Assembly: GCA_031276035.1 (NCBI GenBank)
Contig: JAISNV010000019.1
Span: 62,001 to 126,000 of the forward strand
Source: Bacteroidales bacterium
Lineage (GTDB): Bacteria; Bacteroidota; Bacteroidia; Bacteroidales; BM520
Length of the DNA: 64,000 nucleotides
Direction of reading: 5' to 3'
Part shown: positions 28,406-38,469 of the stretch, in pieces
Layout of the letters: each line of letters starts with the position of its first letter
Position numbering within the stretch: the first letter of the stretch is position 1
Notes under the pieces: generated by a model
What the model was told of the DNA's origin: nothing
The model's database searches: none
The model's input: only the letters and a program-made list of their open reading frames with translations
Made by a program: the position numbers and the translations under genes

Positions 28406-28422
28406 TAATAAAATTTAAACTG

Positions 28423-28430
28423 CAAAAATA
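28423..28430 (-). promoter_or_regulatory. Promoter -7 box for the Wzx-Wzz-Wzy operon
   Basis: TATTTTTG on the minus strand (TAnnTTTG), 17 bases before the ATG at 28405; divergent from the purD promoter. Confidence 0.62.
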
Positions 28431-28471
28431 ACATTATTATATTTAGTCAAACGAGACATTTGTAAAAATGT

Positions 28472-28479
28472 TATCTTTG
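28472..28479 (+). promoter_or_regulatory. Promoter -7 box for purD operon
   Basis: TATCTTTG, 12 bases before the ATG at 28492. It decides against the ATG at 28468, which lies before the box. Confidence 0.7.
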
Positions 28480-28491
28480 CAGGAAAAAATT

Positions 28492-29766
28492 ATGAATGTA
28501 CTTTTATTAGGTTCAGGCGGCAGAGAACATGCTATTGCATATAAAATCTCAGAAAGCAAACTTCTTGATAAACTATATATTGCTCCGGGCAACGGCGGAA
28601 CTCTTAAACTCGGCACAAATCTTAAAATAGACATTTCCGATTTCCCACTTATAAGTAAATACATTACTGAATATAATATTGATATGCTTATCGTTGGTCC
28701 GGAAATTCCGTTATCGGAAGGTATCTGCGATTTTATTGCTCCTCTCCACAAAGATTTGATGATTATTGGCCCTACAAAACAAGGAGCAATGCTGGAAAGT
28801 AGTAAAGAATTTTCCAAAAGATTTATGTTAAAATACAATATTCCTACAGCCAAATACAAAGCATTCACAAAACATACTATAAATGATGGGTATGATTTTC
28901 TTGAGAATTTAAAATCACCGCCATACGTGTTAAAAGCCGACGGATTAGCAGCGGGAAAAGGAGTAATAATAGTAGATAATTTGGATGACGCAGAAACAAA
29001 TTTGAAGGAAATGTTAGAAGGTGAAAAATTTGGAAAATCCGGCTCTACTGTTGTTATTGAAGAATATCTTAGGGGAATTGAATTATCCGTATTTATTATT
29101 ACCGACGGTAAAAATTACCTTTTATTACCTGAAGCTAAGGATTATAAAAGAATCGGAGAAAATGATACCGGACCAAATACCGGTGGAATGGGCTCCGTAT
29201 CTCCCGTACCTTTTGCAGATAAATCTTTTATGTCTAAAGTAGAAGAAAAAATAATTAAACCTACAATTATTGGTCTACAAGAAGAATTTATAGATTATAC
29301 GGGTTTTATTTTTTTCGGATTGATGAATTGCGACGGTGAACCTTATGTAATTGAATATAACTGTAGAATGGGTGATCCTGAAACTGAATCCGTATTTCCA
29401 CGTATTAAAAGCGATATTCTTGAAATCTTTGCCGCTGCTGCAAATAAACAATTAGACAAAATAGAATTAAATATTGATACGAGAACTGCTGCCGCAATTA
29501 TGCTTGTTTCAGAAGGATATCCAAACGATTATAACAAAGGAATGAAAATAACAATTGATGCACCCGATGCATTAATATTTCATGCGGGGACAAAAGTTGA
29601 TGAAAACAATGAATTGATTGCTAACGGCGGAAGAGTAATAGCTGCCTGTGCATTCGGAGATTCTGTCAGCGAAGCATTTACAAACGCTTATAAAGTTGCT
29701 GATAAAATTAATTTCGAGAATAAATATTTACGCTACGACTTAGGCAAAGACCTTATTAAAAAATGA
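28492..29766 (+). CDS. purD: Phosphoribosylamine-glycine ligase (GARS)
   Basis: Second step of purine synthesis: phosphoribosylamine plus glycine plus ATP to GAR. 424 aa from the ATG at 28492 (an ATG at 28468 precedes the promoter box). Seen: NVLLLGSGGREHAI at the N-terminus, the ATP-grasp segment LKADGLAAGKGVII, EEYLRGIELSVF, NTGGMGSVSP, and FFGLMNCDGEPYVIEYNCRMGDPETE with the metal-binding Glu/Asn. The last 4 bases overlap the next gene (ATGA), so it leads an operon with the membrane protein and rnhB. Confidence 0.96.
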   Translation: MNVLLLGSGGREHAIAYKISESKLLDKLYIAPGNGGTLKLGTNLKIDISDFPLISKYITEYNIDMLIVGPEIPLSEGICDFIAPLHKDLMIIGPTKQGAMLESSKEFSKRFMLKYNIPTAKYKAFTKHTINDGYDFLENLKSPPYVLKADGLAAGKGVIIVDNLDDAETNLKEMLEGEKFGKSGSTVVIEEYLRGIELSVFIITDGKNYLLLPEAKDYKRIGENDTGPNTGGMGSVSPVPFADKSFMSKVEEKIIKPTIIGLQEEFIDYTGFIFFGLMNCDGEPYVIEYNCRMGDPETESVFPRIKSDILEIFAAAANKQLDKIELNIDTRTAAAIMLVSEGYPNDYNKGMKITIDAPDALIFHAGTKVDENNELIANGGRVIAACAFGDSVSEAFTNAYKVADKINFENKYLRYDLGKDLIKK

Positions 29767-30740
29767 TAGTAAAATTTTTTGGAAAGACATATCCGATTAC
29801 AATAGTTGTTCTGGTAATCATTGCTTTGGCAACTCAATTGCCTTGTGTAATATTTCCGGGAAAATTTTTTGTAACCGATCATTACTCTCCTATCATTAAC
29901 CTAATTAGATATTTATATAAAATTTCTCCTTTTTTATCATCATCTGTTTTATTAGTATGCTTCTTTGCATGTTTATTTACTATTGATAAAATTAATACAA
30001 ACAACCTGCTGATTTCAAAGACATCATTACTACCTCCTATTGTTTTTGCATTATTATTTCAGTTTCAATTATATAATCCGGCGTTGATTGCAAATATGCT
30101 TGTTTTAATAAGTATAAACAGATTACTCAATATTAACTCACAAGAAGAAAATGCATATAATGAAGTTGATTTTTTTGCAGCAGGTTTTATGGTCGGCATT
30201 GCCACATTAACAGATTTACCGGCTGTATTATTTCTACTTTTTATTATTATTGCGGTTTTTGTAATAGGAGCAGCATATAAATTCAGAGATATACTTATAA
30301 TTATAACCGGATTTACACTTCCTCTGATTATTTGGTTATTCATTGAATTTGTATCGGGTGATATAAACAGTACTGCTGGTTTTTTCAATCCGCTGAAAGT
30401 TAATTTTGAAATTTTTAGAAATATTTTTTCAATAACCGATTATATTTTTATCGGATATATTGTTTTGCTTATAATAATAAGCATTATCTTCGTTTACAGT
30501 AAACTCTATAAAATGAATATTGCTCTTAGAAATAAATATTTATTTTTTATAATAATAATGGTTATCTCCTTGATTCTTGTTGTAATATTCAATTATCCCA
30601 TAACCTATTTATTGATGTCTTTACCGATACTATCAATACTTCTTTCCTATTTAATGATAAATATTAAAAGCTTTTGGGCTGATATACTCTTTTGTCTTTT
30701 GGCAATAATTCCCGCAATATATACCTTCATTAATGCTTGA
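29763..30740 (+). CDS. Multi-pass membrane protein (DUF6427-like)
   Basis: 325 aa, very hydrophobic, about 9-10 transmembrane segments (for example TIVVLVIIALATQLP, VLFLLFIIIAVFVIGAAY, LFFIIIMVISLILVVIF). It starts MIVKFFGKTYP. I believe it belongs to the Bacteroidota family DUF6427; this is from memory and function is unknown. It overlaps purD by 4 bases and rnhB by 8 bases, so translation is coupled on both sides. No catalytic motif was seen. Confidence 0.75.
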   Translation: MIVKFFGKTYPITIVVLVIIALATQLPCVIFPGKFFVTDHYSPIINLIRYLYKISPFLSSSVLLVCFFACLFTIDKINTNNLLISKTSLLPPIVFALLFQFQLYNPALIANMLVLISINRLLNINSQEENAYNEVDFFAAGFMVGIATLTDLPAVLFLLFIIIAVFVIGAAYKFRDILIIITGFTLPLIIWLFIEFVSGDINSTAGFFNPLKVNFEIFRNIFSITDYIFIGYIVLLIIISIIFVYSKLYKMNIALRNKYLFFIIIMVISLILVVIFNYPITYLLMSLPILSILLSYLMINIKSFWADILFCLLAIIPAIYTFINA

Positions 30741-31326
30741 AAATACATATAAAAATTATAAAATAGTTGCCGGTTGTGATGAGGCTGGAAGAGGCTGTTT
30801 GGCCGGACCTGTATTTGCTTCTGCTGTAATATTACCTATTGGATGTAAAATAGACACCTTAAATGATTCGAAGAAACTAACTGAAAAACAAAGATATAAA
30901 CTCAGAGATATTATCCAAGAGGTTGCGATTGATTTTTCTGTGGCAATGGTTGATAATGATGAAATTGACAAAATCAATATTCTAAATGCTTCTTTCTTAG
31001 CAATGCACCGCGCTTTGGATGGTTTAAAATCAAACCCGGAATTCATTTTGATCGACGGAAACCGTTTTAATAAATATAAAGATATTAATCATGAATGCAT
31101 TATTAAAGGAGATGGTAAGTTTTCCTGTATTGCTGCGGCATCAATACTTGCAAAAACGTATCGCGATGATTTTATGAATTACATCGATAAAGAACACCCT
31201 AACTATTTTTGGAAAAAGAACAAGGGCTACCCTACCAAAAAACATGCCGATGCTATTTTGCAGTATGGTTTTACCGAATATCATAGAAAGTCATTTAACG
31301 TACCGGGTCAAACGAAATTATTTTAA
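30733..31326 (+). CDS. rnhB: Ribonuclease HII
   Basis: Cleaves RNA in RNA:DNA hybrids and removes single ribonucleotides from DNA. 197 aa, usual length. Seen: AGCDEAGRGCLAGPV with Asp16 and Glu17 of the active site, ILIDGNRF with the third acidic residue, and FSCIAAASILAKTYRD with the fourth. The C-terminal YPTKKHADAI and RKSFNVP close the domain. It overlaps the membrane-protein gene by 8 bases and ends the purD operon; the next promoter begins right after its stop. Confidence 0.95.
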   Translation: MLENTYKNYKIVAGCDEAGRGCLAGPVFASAVILPIGCKIDTLNDSKKLTEKQRYKLRDIIQEVAIDFSVAMVDNDEIDKINILNASFLAMHRALDGLKSNPEFILIDGNRFNKYKDINHECIIKGDGKFSCIAAASILAKTYRDDFMNYIDKEHPNYFWKKNKGYPTKKHADAILQYGFTEYHRKSFNVPGQTKLF

Positions 31327-31334
31327 TATATTTG
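31327..31334 (+). promoter_or_regulatory. Promoter -7 box for the 640-aa protein gene
   Basis: TATATTTG (TAnnTTTG) starting on the base after the rnhB stop codon, 43 bases before the ATG at 31378. Confidence 0.6.
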
Positions 31335-31377
31335 CAATCAAATTATTCTTTTCTTGAGTTGATATAATTAATTTATA

Positions 31378-33300
31378 ATGAGAACAAATAAAACAGCTGT
31401 AATACTAATTGTACTATTATTGATTTTCGCTTTTGCCAGTGTTTTTATAGTACTTTACGATATAAATAATAAGAATAAAGAAGATATTATCTTATCACTT
31501 ACTAAAACCAACTCGCAATACATAATTGATGCATCAAATTTTGAATTGCTCAGCAATACTTTCAATTCAACATCTTTCGACGAATTTATTTCGAAAAATA
31601 TAAAAAATTACGAAATAATAAGGAGTAATATAAGCAAGATACAATCAGACAGTGTTTTTTATAGTAGGATAATGAGCAGTCGTTCCTTACTTGCAACATA
31701 CAACGACGGAGACTGGATTCTTCTTATCAAAACTAATTCTAATATTAAGCCTAATATTGAAGGCCATAAAGGTCATTTCGGCAGTTATCACTACATTTCT
31801 TCAAGTAAATTCGAAAGAAATTTCATAAATACAGTAAATAACAGCTCAATAACGCATGTAATTAATTCACGTGCAAACACATCCGATTTACATATAATTG
31901 AAGCAATAAAATCCGATGAGGAAATCGCATGGATTGGCCATGATCTTTATTTTAACAACCAAAATATTGATATTTTATCATTCTATTCTCCCGCAAAGAA
32001 ACTAAATAATGATATTTCAAAAAATAATTCAACATTAATCCAAGCTTTTGCAAAGAATAAAAAATCATATAATTATACTTTTCAAAACAATAATGCTGTC
32101 AGTGTTTTAAAAGCAAGTTATTCAAGTAATCTGATAGTTGATAATAGTATTGAAATTGTGAATGGGGCTCCCGCCCAAGAAGAGGAAATATCCGAGAACA
32201 CAAATAATAATGAAACTTTTGTAAGTCCATTACCTGAAACCAATCCTAATATAGATCCTTTAGCTTTATACTCATCTAATAACAAAATAATTTCAGGTCC
32301 ATTTTATGTTAACAATCATACTAATCAACAAGGAAATATCATAATTCAAGATTCTGATAATATTGTATATTTCCTTACAACAACAGGAACCGTAAAATGG
32401 AGGTTTAATCTTGATTCAAAAATTATCGGGGATATAACCGAAATGGATTCTTATAATAATAACAAAATACAGTATTTGTTTAATACAACAAGTCGTATGT
32501 ATTTACTCACAATTTTAGGTGACAATGTAAAAGGATTTCCATTAAAACTTCCTGTTCATGCACAAAACCAAATCTTACTTGATTTTACAAACATTGATAA
32601 TTTTAATTTATTGTACGCAGGTATTGATAATAATGCCTATATTCTTAAATACAATAAGGGAGATTTGAGATTGCATACTAAAATTGAAAATATTTATCCT
32701 ACAGAAAAAATGTTTGATGTTGTATTTACCGGTAAAAATAAACATTTTGTAATTAATCGAAATGACAATTCACATATATTCTACACATTCACTGGTTCGT
32801 TATATTTTACAGTAGATAAATCATACTCATCAGGAAAAAATCCTTCATTCTTTGAAAACAAAACCAATTCCAAAGGCTCCTATGTTGTAAATGATAATCA
32901 AGGAAGGCTATCTTATATTTCAAGAAATAAAGAAACAGAATACACTGAATTCGGTAAATTCGACAAAGAAAACTATTTCGAATATTTAGACATTACGGGA
33001 AATGGGGATAGTGATTTTATTTTTATTGATAAAAATAAAATCAGTGCATACGATAAATTTAAAAGTTTAATTTTTAATTCTGAAATAAAATTCACTAGTA
33101 TTGATTATGTAAAATTTAAGACTTACAAAAATATTGTGAAAATAATTGTTTATTCCGAAAAAGACAGTAAAGCAATGATTTTTAACTATAACAGGCAAAC
33201 TAAAAAGTTAAGTAAAGACACATATAAAGCGACAACTCGTCCTGATGTTACTTTCAGTAATAGTTTAATTATTGAAACTAATCATCTATATTTAAAATAA
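31378..33300 (+). CDS. Membrane-anchored protein with PQQ-like propeller segment
   Basis: 640 aa. One N-terminal membrane helix (AVILIVLLLIFAFASVFIVLY), then a large extracytoplasmic part. Residues about 30-270 resemble the DUF3352 style of substrate-coat protein (DWILLIKTN, HYISSSKFE). Residues about 300-640 show repeated blades (NIVYFLTTTGTVKWRFNLDSKIIGDI, NNAYILKYNKGDLRLHTKIEN, YFEYLDITGNGDSDFIFIDKN), resembling a PQQ/FG-GAP beta-propeller. Function is unknown. It is a single gene, convergent with the LytTR gene, with 4 bases between the two. Confidence 0.72.
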   Translation: MRTNKTAVILIVLLLIFAFASVFIVLYDINNKNKEDIILSLTKTNSQYIIDASNFELLSNTFNSTSFDEFISKNIKNYEIIRSNISKIQSDSVFYSRIMSSRSLLATYNDGDWILLIKTNSNIKPNIEGHKGHFGSYHYISSSKFERNFINTVNNSSITHVINSRANTSDLHIIEAIKSDEEIAWIGHDLYFNNQNIDILSFYSPAKKLNNDISKNNSTLIQAFAKNKKSYNYTFQNNNAVSVLKASYSSNLIVDNSIEIVNGAPAQEEEISENTNNNETFVSPLPETNPNIDPLALYSSNNKIISGPFYVNNHTNQQGNIIIQDSDNIVYFLTTTGTVKWRFNLDSKIIGDITEMDSYNNNKIQYLFNTTSRMYLLTILGDNVKGFPLKLPVHAQNQILLDFTNIDNFNLLYAGIDNNAYILKYNKGDLRLHTKIENIYPTEKMFDVVFTGKNKHFVINRNDNSHIFYTFTGSLYFTVDKSYSSGKNPSFFENKTNSKGSYVVNDNQGRLSYISRNKETEYTEFGKFDKENYFEYLDITGNGDSDFIFIDKNKISAYDKFKSLIFNSEIKFTSIDYVKFKTYKNIVKIIVYSEKDSKAMIFNYNRQTKKLSKDTYKATTRPDVTFSNSLIIETNHLYLK

Positions 33301-33304
33301 TTGA

Positions 33305-34189
33305 TTAGTTATTGGAAGAATGTTTCAGAAAATGTTCTGTAACGTTTTTGTTATAAGTTTTCGAAACAGGTATATCGTCAATTCCTTCAAGATCAAGTTC
33401 TATATATACTCCTAATTTATCTCTACGGATAACCTTTACATGCTCAAAGTTAACCATATATGATCTGTGACATCTGATAATATTTGTACCTTCCAATTGT
33501 TTATCTAAAGTTCTTAATGTGTTTCTTAAAAGAAAATCTGATAATTTACCTTTATTCAGATACTTAATAGCAACATAATTATCTGCCGATTCTAAATAAA
33601 TTATATTCTCGATTGTTATTGAGATTCTAAAAACACCATTATTGTCGCGAAAAACAATTACGGAACTATCTAATGGATGTGTAATTTCTTCTCTTTCTTT
33701 TTCACTTTCAATTTGTTTCAATCTTCTGCTTTTATCTTGCAATGCAAAATAAAGTGTTGAAATAATATAGGGTAAACTTATTATTAAAGCTACATAACTC
33801 ACAGCCGATTTAAAATTATCAATAATATTATATAAACCCGGAAATTTATCAAAATTAATAATTAATGAAAAAATTGTGTAAAGTATTGCTAATAAAACTA
33901 TCTCACACAAAAGCCAAATTATATATTGAATATAATAAAATGAGTGTTTGTTAGCATATAAACGCATTATAAACCTACTAATTGTTAGTGCAATTATACC
34001 AGTCAAAACTAATATCAGTGATCGAAAGAAAAAATTTAAACTATAGATATCATATTTATCTAACCAAGAGAAAGGATTGTATATATATACAAAAAGTAAA
34101 CCGAAAACCGCCGTAAATAAAACAAAGCTAAGAATACTCTTAACTTCAGTAAAATATTTAGGGACTAATTTTCGTGTTTCTTTCATCAT
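33305..34189 (-). CDS. Membrane-bound LytTR-family regulator
   Basis: 294 aa. The N-terminal half has four hydrophobic helices (about 17-155). The C-terminal half (about 195-290) is a LytTR DNA-binding domain: ENIIYLESADNYVAIKYL, LRTLDKQL, IIRCHRSYMVNFEHVKVIRRDK. There is no receiver domain, so it is a one-component membrane regulator, not a two-component response regulator. Target genes are unknown; the nearby C25 protease is a candidate only by position. The start is ATG 34189 or 34186 (ATGATG), 10-13 bases past the promoter box. Confidence 0.85.
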   Translation of the reverse strand: MMKETRKLVPKYFTEVKSILSFVLFTAVFGLLFVYIYNPFSWLDKYDIYSLNFFFRSLILVLTGIIALTISRFIMRLYANKHSFYYIQYIIWLLCEIVLLAILYTIFSLIINFDKFPGLYNIIDNFKSAVSYVALIISLPYIISTLYFALQDKSRRLKQIESEKEREEITHPLDSSVIVFRDNNGVFRISITIENIIYLESADNYVAIKYLNKGKLSDFLLRNTLRTLDKQLEGTNIIRCHRSYMVNFEHVKVIRRDKLGVYIELDLEGIDDIPVSKTYNKNVTEHFLKHSSNN

Positions 34190-34199
34190 AAAATTTTTG

Positions 34200-34207
34200 C
34201 AAAGATA
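34200..34207 (-). promoter_or_regulatory. Promoter -7 box for the LytTR gene
   Basis: TATCTTTG on the minus strand, 10 bases before the ATG at 34189, implying a very short leader. Confidence 0.65.
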
Positions 34208-34284
34208 ACAAATTGTTTAATGTTTAGTGTTTAAGGATTGGAGATTTTTTGGGAAAGAAATTTTCTGAAAGTGTTTTGAAGTAA

Positions 34285-34420
34285 TAGACTTAGAAAGTGA
34301 AATTCTGATAAAAACTTGAGTGATTTTTCCTTTAAACTTAGAAAGTGGAAGTTTTATATAAAAAAGCAAAAAAGAATTTTAAATTTTGCATATTAATCTT
34401 TATATAAACTTAGAAAGTAT
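34285..34420 (-). repeat. Cluster of three dispersed repeat copies
   Basis: On the + strand these read TAGACTTAGAAAGTGA (34285-34300), TAAACTTAGAAAGTGG (34333-34348) and TAAACTTAGAAAGTAT (34405-34420), all the reverse complement of the 16-base family, spaced 48 and 72 bases. The third copy runs into the left arm of the terminator palindrome at 34415. Confidence 0.87.
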
Positions 34421-34470
34421 AATACATAAAAAAAAGCCCGAATCCGGGCTTTTTTTTATGTATTATACTT
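34415..34470. terminator. Terminator palindrome after the C25 protease
   Basis: Perfect 26-bp arms (34415-34440 and 34445-34470) with a 4-nt loop AATC; the GC core is AAGCCCG/CGGGCTT with T-runs on both strands. It includes the end of a dispersed repeat copy. Confidence 0.88.
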
Positions 34471-34481
34471 ATTCAGAAGAA

Positions 34482-37400
34482 CTATTCCTTAATAATTTTC
34501 TTAGTAATAACATTTTTGGGAGTAATAACTTTAAACATATAAACTCCTTTATTAAATCTTGATATATCAACAGAAGTCATATTATTTATGTTTTGCTTAT
34601 GGACTAAACTTCCATTTAAATTATATACTTGAAGTTCAATTTTATAATTTTCATTATCACTATTGAAACTTATAAATACTTGATTAGTTGCAGGATTTGG
34701 ATAAATAGAGATATCAAATTGATTATAATCAAATATTCCTGCGCAATTATCAATATTAATTTTAATAGATTTTTTTACGATATAGCCTTTTTCATCAATA
34801 GCTTCTAATTCAATAACAACATAATTACCTTCAAACAAAGACATATCAAGAGAAAGATATCTATCCGTATTACCAGTAGACCATTTATATTGAATAAATC
34901 CATCTCCTCCATCCAAATTAAATTCAGACTGTCTACAAACTGTTGTGTCATTTCCGAAAGGTATTGCAGTTGGTATGATAAGAGGAGTATCAAAGAACTC
35001 TAAATATTTTTCAAGTAAAGAATTAACATCTCCTTCTAAACCACCATATTCAAAAGATGAACCGATAACTTTATATGTTCCTGCATCATATGCTGTTGCA
35101 CCGCCAAACTCCACTGGTGAATTATTAAATATTTGAAATGCGGGAGCAGTAGCTGTTTGATAGTCTATTCTTAAATTATCTCCATTATACGAAAAAATCA
35201 AATCTTCTGTAAAACTGCCCTCAACTCCAACAATATTAGTAAAACCCTTTAACCACGACTCTTCATTTTTATCGCCTATAACATTAAAGTATTCAAAAAG
35301 TCCGTAATTTTTATCAAAATCCCAAAAAGAACCACTTTCTAAATAGAGTCTTCCGCCATTTTCAAGATACTCAATTAATATTTTTTGATATGCTTGTGTC
35401 AAAACAAAGTTTTCCGGATAAATACCTAAGGACAAAAAGATAAGAGAGTAATTTGATAATTCGTTAATAGTTGGCATTGTTGTTACATAGGGACATTGAG
35501 CTCCCGAGAGTTTAAAAATATCCTCTTTTAATTTAGGCATCGAATTATTATTACCATCAAGATCAATAATAAGAATTGATGTTGAACCAATATAAGTTAT
35601 ACATTTCTCTACAAGAACTTTGTCCATCTCATCCGTAAATTTTGTTTCAAAGTAAGATACGAAACTTTCAGGACATTCACTATCTACAGTAAAATCAAAT
35701 TCGACAGTGAATGATTCACCTACGGATAATTCGCTTATAACAACAGATTGTTCTGAAACCGTAACATAAATATCGCATGGTTCAACAGTAACAACCACAT
35801 TCTTAGCAGGATAATTTCCATAATTTATATAAACGAGTTTAAGCCTTCCTTCTTCTCCAGGTTCTAATTTTCCATTATTATTTCCAGTTTTTTCACTAAC
35901 TTCATAAGAATTTAAGCTTATAAGAGGAGCAACTATTGTTGAATAAAAAGAGTTATTAATATCATTTTCAAACTTAAGATAAAAAAGACATTCAGAGGTC
36001 ATTGCATCTACATCAACAATATATTTAATATTCTCAATCAAAGTTGTTTCTCCAGGCTGTAAGGCCGGGATTGTTATTTCATTAGTAATCAATAATATGT
36101 ATTGATTATTACATAAAATTGTAGCATTCAGTTCCGGAGCCGCAATTAATCCGATATTTTCAATCGTCAGATTTATCAATATTTCTTCTCCATGATTAAT
36201 GATTCCATCGTTATTTCCAAGTATATCACTAAAGCTATTTTCAATACTAAACTTAAAACTATTATTAACTACCTTTAAATTTTGAAAATAATGGAACCTA
36301 TTATGTGCGGTAATATGAAGTTCCAGCACATCATTAACATCAAGATTTAATGAGGAAAGATTTATATTTACTAATCCATTTTCATCAGAAGTCGTTCGAT
36401 AAATGAGAGTATTATCTTTCATTAATGCAATTCGTGCGAAAGCCGTATTACAAACAAACTGCAAATTTTCATCAGGGAAAATTATATTTGAAATATTAAC
36501 TGTAATCTCAGTTGGTTTTTGAGTCCAGACTTCCATAGAAGGGTCGCCAAAAAGGTTAACTTCATAGGCTGTCCACCTAAAATAGCCGCTTTCATTCAAC
36601 CAACTTGTGTATTTCTCTTTGGAATATCTATTCGCGTCGCCAACTTTCGGATAATTTGCATTATAAATACCATCATAAAACAACCTGTCATAGAATTGTG
36701 AGGAACTGTTTGTGCCACCTGGCATATACCAACCATAACGTGAATTTGCAATACAAGCTACATTTGCAGTAGGCAGAGTTGATATAATTTCCGCAAAACA
36801 ATCGGTTGTACCATAAGAGTTCTCACCAGTATTTCTATTATCCATTGAACCATTATAACATCCTTGAGAATAGTGAATTACAAAAGATCTACTAATACCA
36901 TCATTTGTAAAATTATTTGTTGTTAATGATGCGTTACCAATTTTCATATTGTAATCAACATTCGAATGACCTAAATGATTCAACATATTAACGCCTTTTT
37001 CATTATATGCTTTTTTGATATCGGCCAGGCCCCAGTTTTTATCACGTTCATATAAGCGTGAAATTTCTATATTCTCAGGTATTCCTGCAGAATAAAACCC
37101 ATGATTATATGTGCCGGCAACTATTTCATCTTTATAATTTCCTCCCCATGTATATGAATCTAAAGATTCACCAACCATCAATGCTTTTTCAATATCATCA
37201 ACTACAGGGCGGTCTTGATACAACATTAATTTATTAATAAAGTTATTTAGCTCATCGTGACTATCAATACATAGTCTTCCAACACTTACTTCTGCATAAT
37301 AATCAATCTCGTCCGGTTCTCCCCACAAATCATTATTATTTTCATTCCATGTTCCGTTGAGATTCGAATAATACATATCAGCCGGAATACACGGATCATC

Positions 37401-38303
37401 TAATGCTGCAAAACCTCTGCACGGAATAATATTTTCAGACTCATTTTTAGTATCAGCATCGCCAACAAGAATTAAATATTGCAAACTTTTATTATCATAA
37501 TAATCTTTTACACAATTTCTTATCTTATCCTGATTATCTACACCCGAATATTTCTGATATATATTTTCGGTAGTTTCTATTGCTGTATAATATCCGAATT
37601 TATTTTTAAAAACACTATACTCATCTAATTGTGATGCATATTCCGAAGAAGTAATAAATAAAACATCAACCTCATCGTTACTTTTTACATTATTATAAGA
37701 GTACGATTTTAATGCAGAGTTATTATTTACAAGATTATTAATTCTAGTAATTGTTTGAATTTTATTATTTGCCTGAAATTCTGATTTTTTATCCTTAGAA
37801 TTATTCTTGAAAGTAATACTTTTTATCAACTTTATTACACCATCCGCAGGATAATATTCTGCTGCATATATACTTAAAGACGTAATACCGTATCCTCCCA
37901 AATAATGAGTTTTTGTAGCATTAATATTTATTGAAGGATATTTTGAATTTGATAAATATATTTCGTCATTTTCAACTATGTTGATAGTTTTATTTTCACT
38001 TGAAATAGGGACAGGAGTCGCTGCCGGTAATAACTTCCCCTCTACAACATTATCATAATACTCGATATCCGTAATTGTTATTCCTACTGATGCTCTATCT
38101 TGTTCTTCGAGTATAGAATAATGCATAAATGGAATAATCGGATTCCCTGGCATTGTAATTTCATGCAGGTCTTCATAAATCAGCTCAATATATTCGCCAT
38201 TATTGATTATATCAGGATAATCGAATTCTAATCTTATTTCTTGAGAAAACAAATTCAAAGCCAACGAAGCTAAAAAAATTGATAGTAATATTATTTTTTT
38301 CAT
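34482..38303 (-). CDS. Gingipain-like C25 family protease with T9SS domain
   Basis: 1273 aa, exported by a signal peptide (KIILLSIFLASLALNLFSQ). Order: an N-terminal propeptide-like region to about residue 200; a C25 protease domain (about 205-600) with catalytic candidates His446 (LNHLGHSN) and Cys482 (YSQGCYNG); several immunoglobulin/CARDB-like segments (about 620-960); a further domain; a segment resembling a Pro-rich/PKD end (VCRQSEFNLDGG); and a type IX sorting domain (about 1195-1273, FDISIYPNPATNQVFISF to the C-terminal KKIIKE). Probably a cell-surface or secreted cysteine protease. Confidence 0.85.
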   Translation of the reverse strand: MKKIILLSIFLASLALNLFSQEIRLEFDYPDIINNGEYIELIYEDLHEITMPGNPIIPFMHYSILEEQDRASVGITITDIEYYDNVVEGKLLPAATPVPISSENKTINIVENDEIYLSNSKYPSININATKTHYLGGYGITSLSIYAAEYYPADGVIKLIKSITFKNNSKDKKSEFQANNKIQTITRINNLVNNNSALKSYSYNNVKSNDEVDVLFITSSEYASQLDEYSVFKNKFGYYTAIETTENIYQKYSGVDNQDKIRNCVKDYYDNKSLQYLILVGDADTKNESENIIPCRGFAALDDPCIPADMYYSNLNGTWNENNNDLWGEPDEIDYYAEVSVGRLCIDSHDELNNFINKLMLYQDRPVVDDIEKALMVGESLDSYTWGGNYKDEIVAGTYNHGFYSAGIPENIEISRLYERDKNWGLADIKKAYNEKGVNMLNHLGHSNVDYNMKIGNASLTTNNFTNDGISRSFVIHYSQGCYNGSMDNRNTGENSYGTTDCFAEIISTLPTANVACIANSRYGWYMPGGTNSSSQFYDRLFYDGIYNANYPKVGDANRYSKEKYTSWLNESGYFRWTAYEVNLFGDPSMEVWTQKPTEITVNISNIIFPDENLQFVCNTAFARIALMKDNTLIYRTTSDENGLVNINLSSLNLDVNDVLELHITAHNRFHYFQNLKVVNNSFKFSIENSFSDILGNNDGIINHGEEILINLTIENIGLIAAPELNATILCNNQYILLITNEITIPALQPGETTLIENIKYIVDVDAMTSECLFYLKFENDINNSFYSTIVAPLISLNSYEVSEKTGNNNGKLEPGEEGRLKLVYINYGNYPAKNVVVTVEPCDIYVTVSEQSVVISELSVGESFTVEFDFTVDSECPESFVSYFETKFTDEMDKVLVEKCITYIGSTSILIIDLDGNNNSMPKLKEDIFKLSGAQCPYVTTMPTINELSNYSLIFLSLGIYPENFVLTQAYQKILIEYLENGGRLYLESGSFWDFDKNYGLFEYFNVIGDKNEESWLKGFTNIVGVEGSFTEDLIFSYNGDNLRIDYQTATAPAFQIFNNSPVEFGGATAYDAGTYKVIGSSFEYGGLEGDVNSLLEKYLEFFDTPLIIPTAIPFGNDTTVCRQSEFNLDGGDGFIQYKWSTGNTDRYLSLDMSLFEGNYVVIELEAIDEKGYIVKKSIKINIDNCAGIFDYNQFDISIYPNPATNQVFISFNSDNENYKIELQVYNLNGSLVHKQNINNMTSVDISRFNKGVYMFKVITPKNVITKKIIKE

Positions 38304-38373
38304 ATAAACATAATTTTAATTTCTTATTAATAATTTAAATATACTATTAACTCATCGTAAAATATATAACATG

Positions 38374-38381
38374 CAAAGATA
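38374..38381 (-). promoter_or_regulatory. Promoter -7 box for the C25 protease gene
   Basis: TATCTTTG on the minus strand, 70 bases before the ATG at 38303. Confidence 0.65.
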
Positions 38382-38469
38382 AACTTTTTAACAATACTTT
38401 AATTCTATAATAGCAGAAATTTAGGGTTAGTATATAACTTAATAAATATGATTATTAAAAATTTTATTA

